A stretch of 64,000 bases of DNA from Closterium sp. NIES-65 (taxonomy: Eukaryota; Streptophyta; Zygnematophyceae; Desmidiales; Closteriaceae). The notes under the pieces are model-generated. The model searched no databases. It worked only from the letters and a program-made list of their open reading frames with translations, and was not told the DNA's origin. The DNA is taken from NCBI GenBank assembly GCA_948144175.1, contig CANXME010000812.1, positions 186,001 to 250,000 on the forward strand. The letters run 5' to 3'. Made by a program: the position numbers and the translations under genes. Positions within the stretch are counted from its first letter, which is position 1. Each line of letters begins with the position of its first letter. Positions 41,797-52,625 of this stretch are shown piece after piece.

Positions 41797-42072
41797 GTCA
41801 CGACGGGCAAAGAGTCTGGTGTCGCAAAAGGATTCTGCAAGATTTACCTTTCGCAAGTGTACGAAGAGCGTTACTGACGACGTGCAACAGGTTGCCCACT
41901 TCGTGTTTGCTATGCTATTGGACACAGCAGGATTTTCTCATCTTCGAGAAAGATGCGATCATCAATGTAAACGAGTTGGCCACATTCTTCTGGGTGGCGT
42001 GCTATGCTGAAGCCCAGTCCTTTCAAAGTGATTAGTAAAAATGAAGCGATATGCTACACATATTGATTACAT

Positions 42073-42400
42073 TGTGAAAGGATTTTTCACGCCATTCCTT
42101 ATCGCAACCTACAACATCGTGTACAGCAGCAGCCGTTGTTCGCCCGTTACTGCTAACGGGGCTTTGCCAACTTCGCGCGCACTGTATCACCAAACCTCGC
42201 ACTGCTGGAGCAGTCGAGTCGGCCTACGCTTCGGGACTAGCCCGAACCTCGCGCCAGCGTAGCATTAGCTAGCTCCCACGCACCACGTTACCGTTTGCAT
42301 GTTTCGCCTATAAATGTTCGCTCATACCTTAGCTCACATTTTGTACTTGTTTGACACCTTTGTGCAATCATCGCTACCTCGATTCATTGCACCCGTAACA
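42073..42400 (+). repeat. Gypsy solo LTR (328 bp)
   Basis: It starts TGTGAAAGGATT and ends CACCCGTAACA. It aligns over its full length with the gypsy LTR at 3231-3557, including the ATAAATGTTCGCTCA region. No internal gypsy sequence adjoins it, and I see no clear 5-bp flanking duplication (TACAT against CTTGG). Confidence 0.85.
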
Positions 42401-42507
42401 CTTGGTTGTCATAGCTACTTTCTTTCATGCCGCACATCTCCGCACCCCAGGAAATCAACTTTTGTTTTTTCACTCGAAAGGTGTTACCGTCATACCCCGA
42501 ATAAACC

Positions 42508-42639
42508 TGTCAAAACATTATAGCTTATACATATGTGTAGGCTGTAGTGGGGTAGCCCATAAGGGGTACAACCCAATTAGGGTTAGTACTTGTACCCAAC
42601 TGTTTCATAGTTCATCCTTTCCATTCTCACTTCTCATCA
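42508..42639 (+). repeat. 5' LTR of copia element 2 (132 bp)
   Basis: TGTCAAAACATTATAGC to CTTCTCATCA, TG...CA ends, followed at once by the primer-binding site. Confidence 0.9.
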
Positions 42640-42652
42640 TGGTATCGAGCAG
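42640..42652 (+). other. Primer-binding site of copia element 2
   Basis: TGGTATCGAGCAG matches the initiator-tRNA-Met complement with the same small change as copia A. Confidence 0.85.
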
Positions 42653-42739
42653 GTTCCCGAGTGGGAATACTGCCTAGGGCCCACCACGAACTTTTTTTTT
42701 TCCTTCCCTGCCCGGAGCGCGCTTAGCTCCTAACCCGAG

Positions 42740-43620
42740 TAGCGCCTCGAGCTGCCTTAGTGGCCCCTGTTGGCCGCCCTTACTGCCCCTCGAGCCGCCC
42801 TCTACGGCCTCGCTTAGGCCGCTTACAGCCACGTCGCGGCCCCGCTACGGCCCCGTCGGCCCCGCTACCGCCCCGCTACGGCCCCGCTACGGCCCCGTCG
42901 GCCCCGCTACGGCCCCGTCGGCCCCGCTACGGCCCCGCTACGGCCCCGATACGGCCCTGCTACGGCCCCGTTGGCCCCGCTTAGGCCCCGCTACGGCCCC
43001 GCTACGGCCCCGCTACGGCCCCGCTTAGGCCCCGTCGGCCCCGCTACGGCCCCGCTTAGGCCACGCCCCGGCCCCGTCGGCCCCGCTACGGCCCCGCTAC
43101 GGCCCCGCTACGGCCCCGTAGGCCCCGCTTCGGCCACGTCGGCCCCGCTTAGGCCCCGCTACGGCCCCGCGACGGCCCCATCGGCCCCGCTACGGACCCA
43201 CTTAGGCCCCGCTTCGGCCCCGTCGGCCCCGCTACGGCCCCGCTTAGGCCCCCCTACGGCCCCGTCGCGGCCCCGCTACGCCGCCCCGCTACGGCCCCGT
43301 CGCCACCGCGGCCCCGCCCACCCTTGCGGCCCGCTGCCCGCTTAGGCCCCGCCGCCACCTGCGACCTCGCCACCACCTGCGTCCCCGCCGGCCAGCTGAG
43401 CCGCCCGACCGCCCGAGCCGCCCAGGAACCGAGCCGCCCAGCAGCCGAGCCGCCCAGCAGCCGAGCCGCCCGACAGCCGAGGCGCCCAGCACCGTGCAGC
43501 CGAGCCGCCCCGCAGCCGAGCCGCCCAGCAGCCGAGCCACCCAGCACGCGAGCCGCCCTGCAGCCGAGCCGCCCGACCACCGAGCCGCCGAGCAGCCCAA
43601 TCGCTCCACCTACCTGGTAA
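42740..43620 (+). repeat. GC-rich leader repeats of copia element 2
   Basis: CGGCCCCGCTACGGCCCCG-type units to about 43,330, then GAGCCGCCCAGCAGCC units to 43,600. This is the same two-part order as in copia A and element 3. Confidence 0.85.
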
Positions 43621-43662
43621 GAGCACAGTCTCTGCCACTGCACTGCCCTGCGTACTGCTGTT

Positions 43663-44737
43663 ATGGCTTCCCCTAGCGTTCTCACCTTTGACGCTGAGGG
43701 TCGGGCAGTGGACTTTGAGGTCTGGGTAGATGATCTTCAGCTTTTCCTGCAGTGCGATAGGGCAGACGGCCTCTCCTTGTTTGACCTCACTTCTGGTGCC
43801 TCCCCTGCCCCTGCTGCTGATGCTGACGCCACTGTTCGCTACAGTGGGCCACACGTGACGCTACTGCTCGCCTTGCTGTGCGCCGCCACTCTCCGACCAC
43901 TGAGCGTGCAAACTTTAGCCAGTACAAGAGTGCTCAGACCTTGCACGACGCTGTAGTTGCACGCTACTCTTCCCCTGCCACTGCTGCACTGAGCCGCCTC
44001 ATGCTACCGTACCTCTTCCCTGACCTTGCTGCCTTTCCCACTATCGCTGACCTCATTACGCATCTCCGCACTAGTGATGCTCGCTACCACGCTGCGCTTC
44101 CTGCTGAGTTCTGCGCCAAGAACCCCCCCCCCCCCCCATGTACATCACCCTCTACTACATAATCACCCGGCTCCCTGACTCTCTTCGGGTAGTCAGGGAC
44201 CACTTCCTCTCAGTTTGCCACACCACTCTTCCCGTTGACCTCCTCGAGAAGGCCCTCCTAGCGATAGAGAAGAGCATACTCGCTGTAGGAGCCTCTCGTG
44301 ATGACCCTCGCACCCCCGTCTTTGAGGGGTGTTCTCCCTCACCCCTCTTGCCCTCTGTTGCCTCTGCTGCTGCGGCCGACCTCATTGGTTTCGAGTCGGT
44401 CGGCGCTGCTTCTGCCCCGAGCAGGAGACGCCGCACCGGCAAGGGCAAGGGGGGCAAGGGCACTGGAGGGGGTGGAGGGGGCGGTGGAGGTGATGGTGGA
44501 GGTGGTGGAGGGAGTGGGGGTGGTGGTGGGAGTGGTGCCAGGGGTGGCGGCGGCGGCGGCAGCAGTGGAGGCGGCCGAGGCGGTGGAGGTGGCGGAGAAA
44601 GCGGAGGCGGCGGAGGTAGTGGAGGAGGCGGAGAGGAGGAGGCGGCGGAGGCGGCGGTGGTGGAGCGAGTCTCGACTCTGCGCCGAGGAGTGGCGCCGGT
44701 GGTGGTCACCGCCAGCAGCAGCAGCAGAGTGATGTGA
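43663..44737 (+). pseudogene. gag of copia element 2, frameshifted
   Basis: It starts MASPSVLTFDAEGRAVDFEV. A one-base loss near 43,838 shifts the frame (GTTCGCTACAG against GTTCGCTCTCAG in element 3), and a C-run expansion at 44,127-44,138 shifts it again before MYITLYYIITRLPDS. A Gly-rich linker of about 70 residues follows. Not translatable as one gag. Confidence 0.88.
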
Positions 44738-45558
44738 CCCTGTCCCCTCAGCAGCTTCGTGAGTGGTACACTGCACGCCAGCGCGGTGGGGTTTTTGGTC
44801 CCTGCTCTTACGTTCTCCGTACCAGCGACCGCACTGGTGAGCAGTGCGGAGGCCCGCACTCCACCCAGCGCTGCTTTGGTCGCCTGACGGACGTGTGGCG
44901 TCGCCAGTTCCCTGAGGCGTCAGAGATCCCTCGCTGGGGAGATCTGACTAAGGCCGGGGTTGCTATCTTTGATCTTCACTTTGATGCTATTCTTGCTGCC
45001 ATATATGCTGTTGCTGATAGTGTTGAGGGTGCCTGTTACCTGTGTGTACCGCCTGACCCGGGCATTGAGGCTGCTACGCTAGGTGCTGGTGAGGCTGCTG
45101 CTCTAGGTGCTAGTGCGTCTGCTGCCCCACGTGCCAGTGAGTCTGCCGCCCCAGGTGCTGGTGAGTCTGCTCTCTCAGGTACTACGTCGGCTCAGGCCTT
45201 CCACACCTTCACCCTGGACTCGGGTGCGTCGCGCTCCTTCTTTCGAGACCGCACCACTCTTACGCCGCTTAGTCGGTCGGTTGCAGCCTCCCTAGCAGAC
45301 CCCTCAGGGGGTCCTGTCCTTGCTAGCTTCTCCACTGTCCTTCCGTGCCCTGCAGTCCCCTCTGGCAACCTGTCTGGTCTCTACCTCTCCTCATTCTCTA
45401 CGAACTTGGTGAGTGGAGCGGACCTACAGGATCGAGGGGTTGACCAGTTCACTCCTGCGAGTCAGCGAGTGACCCACTGCACGTGTGCTCGGACAGGCCG
45501 ACACTTGGCCATGTTCACCCGTCGGCCAGGGTCGAGCCTGTACACCCTTACTGCTTAG
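44734..45558 (+). pseudogene. Zinc knuckle and protease of copia element 2
   Basis: SPQQLREWYTARQRGG, then the variant zinc knuckle (GPCSYVLRTSDRTGEQC, H, C), Ala-rich linker, and the aspartic protease motif FTLDSGASRSFF. The frame ends at a TAG where element 3 continues (YTLTTE), so it is severed from integrase. Confidence 0.85.
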
Positions 45559-47426
45559 ACTCCTCCTACTACTGAGTCTGCCGTGGTAGCTGCGTCGAGT
45601 CAGGTGTTTGCTGCGGCGTCCAGGTCTGGTCCTGAGTTTGCCCCTGCTCGTGTCGTCTGCTGTCCCACCAGAATCTCCTTTGGCACCACCGCCTTGGTCA
45701 CCCCTCCTTGCCTCGTCTCCGAGGCATGGCCTCCCGTGTCCTTGTCTCTAGTCTTCCTCGGTCTCTCCCTCCCCTTCCTCCGGGGCCTGGCCCTACCTGC
45801 GTCCCCTACGTCAAGGGCCGATAGCGCGCCGCCCCTCACTCCCCCGAGTTTCCTCCGACAGAGGCTCCGCTGGAGACTCTACACATGGACCTGTGGGGCC
45901 CAGCCCGCGTCAGTGGGCAGGGGAGAGAGCGGTACTTTCTACTGGTCGTTGACGACTGCTCGCGTCACACCACAGTCTTCCCCTTGCGCAGCAAGGGTGA
46001 CGTCACTGAGGTGTTGATCGACTGGATCCACGCAGCTCGTCTCCAGCTCAGAGAGAGTTTCGGCTCGGACTTTCCTGTTCTGCGTCTGCACTCGGAAAGA
46101 GGCTTGGAGGTTTCCTCTGCCCGTTTGGGAGCCTTCTCTCGAGCAGAGGGCATCCGCCAGACCTTCACGCTTCCGGCCTCTCCGCAAAAAAATGGGATTG
46201 CTAAGCGCCGCATTGGCATGGTCATGGACGTCGCGCGTACGTCCATGATGCATGCGGCTGCCCCCCATTTTCTGTGGCTGTTTGCGGTTCAGTATGCCGC
46301 GCATCAGCTCAACCTTCAGCCCCGGGTCTCCTTGCCAGAGACCTCCCCCGCCTTGAGGTGGACAGGGAAGGTTGGCGATGCGTCTGCGTTTCGGGTCTGG
46401 GGATCTCGGGCGTTTGTCCGCGACTTGTCTGCAGACAAGCTGTCCCCCCGTGCTGTTCCTTGCGTCTTCCTTGGCTTCCCCCCCGACGCGCCTAACTGGC
46501 ACTTTTACCACCCCACCACGCCCCGTGTTCTGTCCTCCCAGGACGTCACCTTTGACGAGTCGGTGCCTTACTACCATCTCTTCCCCTACTGCACTGCGCC
46601 CCTCCCCCCGCTGCCGCTCTTCCTTGCGCTAGGTGCTACTCAGGTAGACCCCTTCCCTCCTCAGGGTCTTGCCACTTCAGGTGTGTCCCAGGTAGACGCA
46701 GTCAAGCCTGTCGAGGTAGCTATTGACTCTGGTACTGCTAGAGGTGCTGAGCCTGCGCGTGCCGGGTCTGCGGGTGCCGGGTCTGGGGGTGCTGAGTCTG
46801 GGGGTGCTGAGACTGGGGGTGCTGAGCCTGGGGGTGCTGAGTCTGGGGGTGCTGAGCCTGGGGGTGCTGAGCCTGGGGGTGCGGAGCCTGGGGGTGCTGG
46901 GTCTGCTCGTGTGGCCGCCGGCAGTGCTTCGTCGAGTCGGGAGCCGCTCTCTCCACAGGAGCTGCGCGAGTGGTTCGCCCGCCGCTGGAGACATGCTGCT
47001 GAGTCTGGGGGTGCTGGTGGAGCTGCTATCGGTGCTGGTGCTGCCGGAGGTGGAGCTGCTAGGGGTGTTGGCGCTGGTGTTTCTACTGGTGGTGGTGTGT
47101 CTGGGAGTGCTGCTGAGGCTGCTGGTGCTGACGGTCCTTTTGGAGTTGGTGTTGCTCGAGCTGGAGCTGCTGGGGGTGTTGGCGCTGGCGGTGCTGCTGG
47201 CGCTGGTGCTTCTAAGGGTACTGGGGTTGGCGCTTTTGGAGGTGGAGGTTCTATTGGCGCAAGTGCTGCCGCTGGGGGTACTGGTGCCATCCTTGCTAGT
47301 TCTGGAGGCGCTGAGCGGCCGAGGCCGTACTTCGTTCCGCTCTTGGAGCAGGTTCTTGGTCTCCCTCCCTCTCCTGGTCCTGCTCCTCCCTTAGAGTGTC
47401 CACAGCCTGTCGAGTCGCAGTCATAG
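45559..47426 (+). pseudogene. Integrase and Gly/Ala linker of copia element 2, catalytic residues lost
   Basis: The pre-integrase zinc motif (WHHRLGHPSLPRL) is visible near 45,675-45,720 in a shifted frame, and a stop interrupts VKGR near 45,820. The core from 45,885 reads HMDLWGP (first Asp kept). It has HSERGLE where HSDQGGE is expected and QKNGIAKRRI where QQNGNAERRI is expected, so the second Asp and the Glu are both changed. A GAEPGGAES repeat linker and an Ala/Gly-rich stretch follow to a stop at 47,424. Confidence 0.88.
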
Positions 47427-49481
47427 TTACAGCCTGCCTCCCCGCTACCTGCTCCTTCTCCCTACACTGGTCCTACAAGAGGTCTTGCTGAGCGTCGTGA
47501 GCCTGCGTCTCGTCCTACGTCGCCTGTTCGTGCTGCTCGCACTAGTCGTCGTGCTGCGCGTCCGCGTCCTCCTGCGGTCCCTGGCACACACCAGATGACA
47601 CTGCGTCCGTCCACTGCTCCTCTGCGTGTCCCTTTGCCGTCTCCTCCAGAGTCCTCTCTTCCCTCTCTTGCTGACCCGGAGTCTGACTCCCTTCGTGCTG
47701 CTAGTCCTTTGGTCACGCGCCTTCTTGCTACTATTGTCACTGACCCTTCCTTTGAGTCCACTGCTGCGTCTGCTCTAGTTGCTGAGCTTGTCGACTTTGC
47801 TGCTCGCTGACGTTTGGACTATGCTGCTAGTCTTATTGCTGAGTTTGAGTTTGTCTGTCCTCCGTCCGTCGGGGGTGAGTGTGCTCTTAGCACGGACGTC
47901 CTTGAGGACAGGTTGGAGGAGATTCAGTGCTTTGCTCCTGCTTTGCCATATCTCGTGTCCACACTGATTACCCCTGAGGGAGACCCGGATGCACCAGACA
48001 TCCCGACTCCTCGATCGTACGCTGAGGCGATCGAGGGTCCCTACTCCTCTCAGTGGCAGTCAGCCATGGACGCAGAGATGGCTTCCTGGAAGTCCACAGG
48101 CACCTACGTCGACGAGGTTCCCCCACCTGGGGCGAACATCGTCAGTGGCATGTGGATCTTCAGGGTGAAGCAGCCGCCAGGCTCTCCGCCTGCCTTCAAG
48201 GCACCTTACGTGGCTCGAGGCTTCAGTCAACGTCAGGGAGTTGACTACTTTCAGACCTTCTCTCCCACCCCGAAGATGACCACTCTTTGGGTGCTGCTGC
48301 ACATAGCCGCTCAGCGCGACTACGAGCTTCACTCTCTTGACTTCAGCACAGCTTTCCTGCAGGGCAGCCTGCACGAGGAGATCTGGCTGCACCGCCCTCC
48401 TGGCTTCACTGGGTCGTTTCCTCCTGGTACCCAGTGGAGCCTCCGGCGGCCAGTCTACGGTCTCCGCCAGGCACCGCGTGAGTGGCACGACACACTGAGG
48501 ACTACGCTTGCGGCTCTTGTGTTTGCTCCTTCTACTGCTGACCCATCGCTGTTTCTACACAGCGACACCTCTCTGCCGCCGTTCTACATCCTCGTGTACG
48601 TCGACGACTTGGTCTTTGCCACTGCTGACATTGCTGAACTCGCCCACGTAAAGTCTGAGCTGCAGAAGAGACACACGTGCACAGACCTGGGTGAACTGCG
48701 CAGCTACCTTGGCTTGCACATCACTCGAGACAGAGCACAGCGCACCATTACTCTGATTCAGTCACACATGGTGCAGCAGGTCCTTCAGCGCTTCGGCTTC
48801 ACGTACTCCTCGCCTCAGGCCACTCCTCTTTCTACTCCCCACTCGCTCTCAGCTCTGCCTTCAGATGAGTCCATAGAGCCGAGTGGCCCGTACCCAGAGC
48901 TTGTTGGCTGCCTCATGTACCTGATGACCTGCACACGACCTGACCTTGCATACCCTCTTAGCATCTTGGCACACTATGTTTCTCCTGGGAGACACAGACT
49001 AGAGCACATGGCTGCAGCGAAGAGGGTGTTGCGCTACGTGTGCAGTACGTCGGGCATGGGGCTAGTGCTTGGAGGGCGACGTCGAGTAGTCCTCACAGGT
49101 CACGCAGACGCTTCTTGGGCTGACGACCTGGCTACGTAGCGGTCGTCACAGGGTTACACCTTCAGCCTTGGCTCCGGCTCTGTTTCGTGGCGGTCTACCC
49201 GCTCGTCCTCTGTTCTTGGCTCCAGCTGTGAGCTAAGATCTACGCAGGGGCCATGGCTGCACAGGAGCTACGCTGGCTCACCTACCTGCTGACTGATCTA
49301 GGAGAGCCGCCTCGTTCTCCTCCAGTTCTGTACATAGACAACAAGGCCATGCTGGCCTTGTGTCGGGAGCACAGACTGGAGCACAGAACGAAGCACATTG
49401 CTCCCCGCTACTTCCTGGCTCGTGAGCTGGAGCAGCGTGGTCAGCTCTGCCTCACCTACGTGGCCTCTGAGGCCAACACTG
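47427..49481 (+). pseudogene. Reverse transcriptase / RNase H of copia element 2
   Basis: The frame is open from 47,814 to 49,139. It contains FRVKQPPGSPPAF, the RVT_2 core, the active site YVDDLVFA (about 48,600) and the RNase H start HADASWADD. Stops stand at 47,808 (before RLDYAA), 49,137 and near 49,232. The frame is then cut at 49,481 by the nested minus-strand element and continues after it at 51,036 (ADIFTKTL). Confidence 0.88.
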
Positions 49482-49708
49482 TGTGAAAAGACTAGAAAGG
49501 CTTAGGAGCCATAGCTAGTAGGTCGAATGAGTTGAGTATCGAGCAAGTTGAAAAGGAGAAAAGAGTCGAGAGAATGAGGGTTTCACTATGGAATGTTGTA
49601 CAAGATATAGTGAAGGAAAAGGGTGCACCACCTAACATGAAAGCGATATAACTACACTAGGTCTACACTACAGGCAGTTATAGTAATGCATACAATTACA
49701 TTCTGACA
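49482..49708 (-). repeat. 3' LTR of the minus-strand non-autonomous element
   Basis: Plus-strand view: TGTGAAAAGACTAGAAAGGC to ACATTCTGACA. Pair of 50,804-51,030. Confidence 0.9.
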
Positions 49709-50803
49709 CACCCCCGAACTGCCTGCAGGGAAGAACCGTGTGTATTACACCTCCTGTAGAGGTACACCAAGCGCAAAGAAAGAGGCAACAACTCCATCCC
49801 CTCACCCTCCCCCTCCCCTTCCCCCTCCCCCACACACTGCTGTAGGAGCAGCAGAGGGGGGGAAGAGAGGAGAGGTGGAGGGACGGCGGCTGGTTGGTTT
49901 CACACCCGCCACCCCAGTGCCACTCCCCCGGCTCCTCCACACCCTCACACCCTCCCCCCCATGAGCAGCTGCAGTAGTGGGAACGAAAGGAGGAGGAGGG
50001 GAAGGGAAGCACAACACGCATCACCCCCACACCCGCCACCCCCAGACCCTCCCCCTTGCAGCTGCAGGGAGACCAAGGGGGAAGAGGGAAGGGGGGAAAA
50101 AGGGGGGGGGGGGGGGGGGGGGGGGGCGACGCACGGCCTCCCCGGGCGCCAAAGCAGGCGGCAGAGGGGGCGACGCCTGCCCACGCCTTCCAGGTCGCCT
50201 CGACAGGTGACGGGAAAAGGGGTGGGGGGGGGTCCACGTGCCCCCGGTGTGCCGAGGCTGGCGACAGGGCATGGCCGGGGCGAGGTCGGGGCCGCAAGTG
50301 GGCGGGGCCGCAGGTGGCATCGGGGCCAAAGGGGGCGACGGGGCCGCAGGTGGCGACGGGGCCATGGTGGGCGACAGGGCCGCAAGGGTGGGCGGGGCCG
50401 CAGGTGGCGACGGGGCCGAAGGTGGCGGGGCCGCAGGTGGCGACAGGGCCGCAACGGGCGACGGGGCCACAGGTGGCGACGGGGCCGTGGTGGGCGACGG
50501 GGCCGTAGCGAAGGGCGGCAGGGCCGCAGCGAAGGGCGGCAAGGCCGCAGCGAAGGGCGGCGGGGCCGCAGCGAGGGGCGGCGGGACCGCAGCGAAGAGC
50601 GGCGGGGCCGCAGCGAAGGGCGACGGGGCCGCAGCGAAGGGCGGCGGGAGGGCCGCGAAGGGGCCGCGAGGGGCCTGAAAGGGCGGCAACGGGGCTGTTA
50701 AGAAAAAAGGATAAGGGGCACGCCACGGGGCGTGCCGAACATAGAGTAGCAGCGGAAGCTTTAGGGTGGGCCCACAGGTCAGGACCTTCTCGCTCTGATA
50801 CCA
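49709..50803 (-). repeat. Internal region of the minus-strand non-autonomous element
   Basis: Contains GC-rich tandem units (GGGGCCGCAGGTGGCGAC and GGCCGCAGCGAAGGGCGGC, plus-strand view), a ~26-bp G-run and purine-rich low-complexity sequence. Long open frames on both strands follow from composition; no retroviral motif is present. Confidence 0.75.
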
Positions 50804-51030
50804 TGTGAAAAGACTAGAAAGGCTTAGGAGCCATAGCCAGTAGGTCGAGTGAGTTGAGTATCGACCAAGTTGAAAAGGAGAAAAGAGTCGAGAGAATGAG
50901 GGTTTCACTATGGAATGTTGTACAAGATATAGTGAAGGAAAAGGGTGCACCACCTAACATGAAAGCGATATAACTACACTAGGTCTACACTACAGGCAGT
51001 TATAGTAATGCATACAATTATATTCTGACA
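50804..51030 (-). repeat. 5' LTR of the minus-strand non-autonomous element
   Basis: Same as 49,482-49,708 apart from about four substitutions. It is bordered on the left (plus view) by the primer-binding site. Confidence 0.9.
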
Positions 51031-51035
51031 CACTG

Positions 51036-51361
51036 CTGATATCTTCACCAAGACCCTTCCGCCTTGTGATCATCAGCGCTTCTATACTGTGCCTCACTTG
51101 CTCACTTCTTGCTCTTGTTTGTACTGTCTTCTTTCTATACCTACCCTTGCTTGTTTTACCTTTATATATATGACCTTGCATGTGAACTGGCCTTGTGGCC
51201 TTACTCTTGTGCTCGGACTGTGTGGTGGCTTTGTCATCCACCCTGAGCTTTCTTTGCTTTGCTTTGCTTGACTGGTCTTGTGACCACTTGTTCTCCCCCA
51301 CTTTGCCTATGGGGGTGTGTCAGAACATTATAGCTTATACATTTGTGTAGGCTGTAGTGGG
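51036..51361 (+). other. Pol end, 3' region, polypurine tract and LTR stub of copia element 2
   Basis: ADIFTKTLPPCDHQRF continues the RNase H end. 51,150-51,310 matches the 3' region of element 1 and of the first TRIM-like element. CTATGGGGGTG (51,307-51,317) is the polypurine tract. 51,318-51,361 is the first 44 bp of the 3' LTR, stopped by element 3. Confidence 0.8.
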
Positions 51362-51493
51362 TGTCAGAACATTATAGCTTATGCTTTTGTGTAGGCTATA
51401 GTGGGGTATCCCATAGGGGGTACAACACAATTAGGGTTAGTACTTGTACTTAATCATTTTCATAGTTCATTCATTCATGTTCTTCCTTTCACA
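51362..51493 (+). repeat. 5' LTR of copia element 3 (132 bp)
   Basis: TGTCAGAACATTATAGC to CCTTTCACA. Very close to the 44-bp stub just before it, which belongs to element 2. Confidence 0.88.
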
Positions 51494-51505
51494 AGGAATC
51501 AGAGC
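51494..51505 (+). other. Primer-binding site of copia element 3, mutated
   Basis: AGGAATCAGAGC against canonical TGGTATCAGAGC; the first bases have changed, which may weaken priming. Confidence 0.7.
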
Positions 51506-51565
51506 AGGTTCCCTCTTAGGGACAGCTACTAGGGCCCACTGAAGCGCGCCCCGAGGCGCGCCTTC

Positions 51566-52560
51566 CCTTTTTTTTTTTTTTTTTTTTTTTTTTATTTTTT
51601 ATTTTTTTTTTTCGCGACCCTTCGTGTCGCCTCTAGCGGCCCGTCGAGCCGCCCTTGCCTACGCGGCCTTGCCGCCCTGCACGTCGCGGCCCCGCCGCCC
51701 TTCCTTAGCGGCCCCGCCGCCCTGCACTACGCGGCCCCGCCGCCCTTCACTTGCGGCCTTGCCGCCCTGCACGTCGCGGCCCCGCCGCCCTTCCTTACCG
51801 ACCCCGCCGCCCTGCACTACGCGGCCCCGCCGCCCTTCACTCGCGGCCCCGCCGCCCTACACGTCGCGGCCTCGCTGCCCTATACGTCGCGGCCCCGCCG
51901 CCCTTCCTTAGCAGCCCCGCCGCCCTTCCTTGGCGGCCCCGCCGCCCTTCCTTCGCGGCCCCGCCGCCCTGCACGTCGCGGCCCCGCCGCCCTGCGCATC
52001 GCGGCCTCGCCGCTCTACACGTCGCGGCCCTGCCGCCCCCTGCACTTCGCGGCCTCGCCGCCCTTCAGTCGCGGCCCCACCGCCCTTCCTTAGCGGCCCC
52101 GCCGCCCTTCTACCACGGCCCTGATGCCCTGCACTTTGCGGCCTTGCCGCCCTCCCTTAGCGGCCCCGCCGCCCTACACTTAGCGGCCCCGCCGCCCTGC
52201 CCTTTGCGGCCCCGCCGCCCTGCCCTTAGCGGCCCCGCCGCCCTGCACTTACCGGCCCCGCCGCCCTCGGCTCCTCGCCCGCTGCATCGTGCACCTGAGC
52301 AGCTGACCGCCGCGCCGCCGAGTCCCTGGAGGGCCGAGCCGCCCTGCAGCTGCGCAGCCGAGCCGCCCAGCAGCCGAGCCGCCGAGCCGCCCCGCAACCG
52401 AGCCGCCGAGCCGCCCAGCAGCCGAGCCGCCGAGCCGCCCCGCAGCCGAGCTGCCGAGCCGCCCAGCAGCCGAGCCGCCGAGCCGCCCAGCAGCTGAGCA
52501 GCTGAGCAGCCCTTCTGCCGAGCCGCCTGTTCTGCCCCGTCTGGTGAGCACGCCCCACTG
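51566..52560 (+). repeat. Poly-T tract and GC-rich leader repeats of copia element 3
   Basis: 51,569-51,612 is nearly pure T. 51,620-52,270 is an array of GCGGCCCCGCCGCCCT-type units. 52,330-52,500 holds GAGCCGCCCAGCAGCC units. A C-run stands at 52,577-52,591. Confidence 0.85.
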
Positions 52561-52625
52561 CTACTGCGTGCCCTGCCCCCCCCCCCCCCCCTTCCCCCCA
52601 CTGCTTGCACTGCTAGTCTGTCGTC

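Larger units (their letters stand above)
49482..51030 (-). mobile_element. Non-autonomous LTR element nested in element 2 RNase H
   Basis: Two 227-bp LTRs (49,482-49,708 and 50,804-51,030; about four differences) flank 1095 bp without gag or pol. The target duplicate CACTG stands at 49,477-49,481 and 51,031-51,035. On the minus strand the right LTR is 5'. It is followed by the primer-binding site TGGTATCAGAG (50,803-50,793), a GC-rich repeat leader (about 50,690-50,270) and, before the left LTR, the polypurine tract GGGGGTG. A G-run marks 50,101-50,126. Its LTRs are longer than and unlike those of the neighbouring copia family except for the first bases, so it is a different subfamily. Confidence 0.9.
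42508..51361 (+). mobile_element. Copia element 2, degenerate, with nested insertions
   Basis: 5' LTR 42,508-42,639, primer-binding site, GC-rich leader, frameshifted gag, protease, integrase, reverse transcriptase and RNase H, 3' region with polypurine tract, and the first 44 bp of the 3' LTR (51,318-51,361). The 3' LTR is interrupted by element 3 at 51,362. A minus-strand non-autonomous element (49,482-51,030) sits in the RNase H region. The left flank AAACC (42,503-42,507) is the presumed target duplicate; its partner is outside the window. Confidence 0.9.

Noticed and set aside
49668-50804. 378-codon minus-strand frame in the nested non-autonomous element
   Set aside because: It is made of GC-rich leader repeats and spans an LTR boundary; no domain is recognised.
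51318-51361. Tandem LTR-LTR duplication instead of nested insertion
   Set aside because: The 44-bp stub follows a proper polypurine tract of element 2 and the next LTR is followed by its own primer site and leader, so insertion of element 3 into the LTR of element 2 is simpler. The missing right half lies outside the window, so this is not fully proven.
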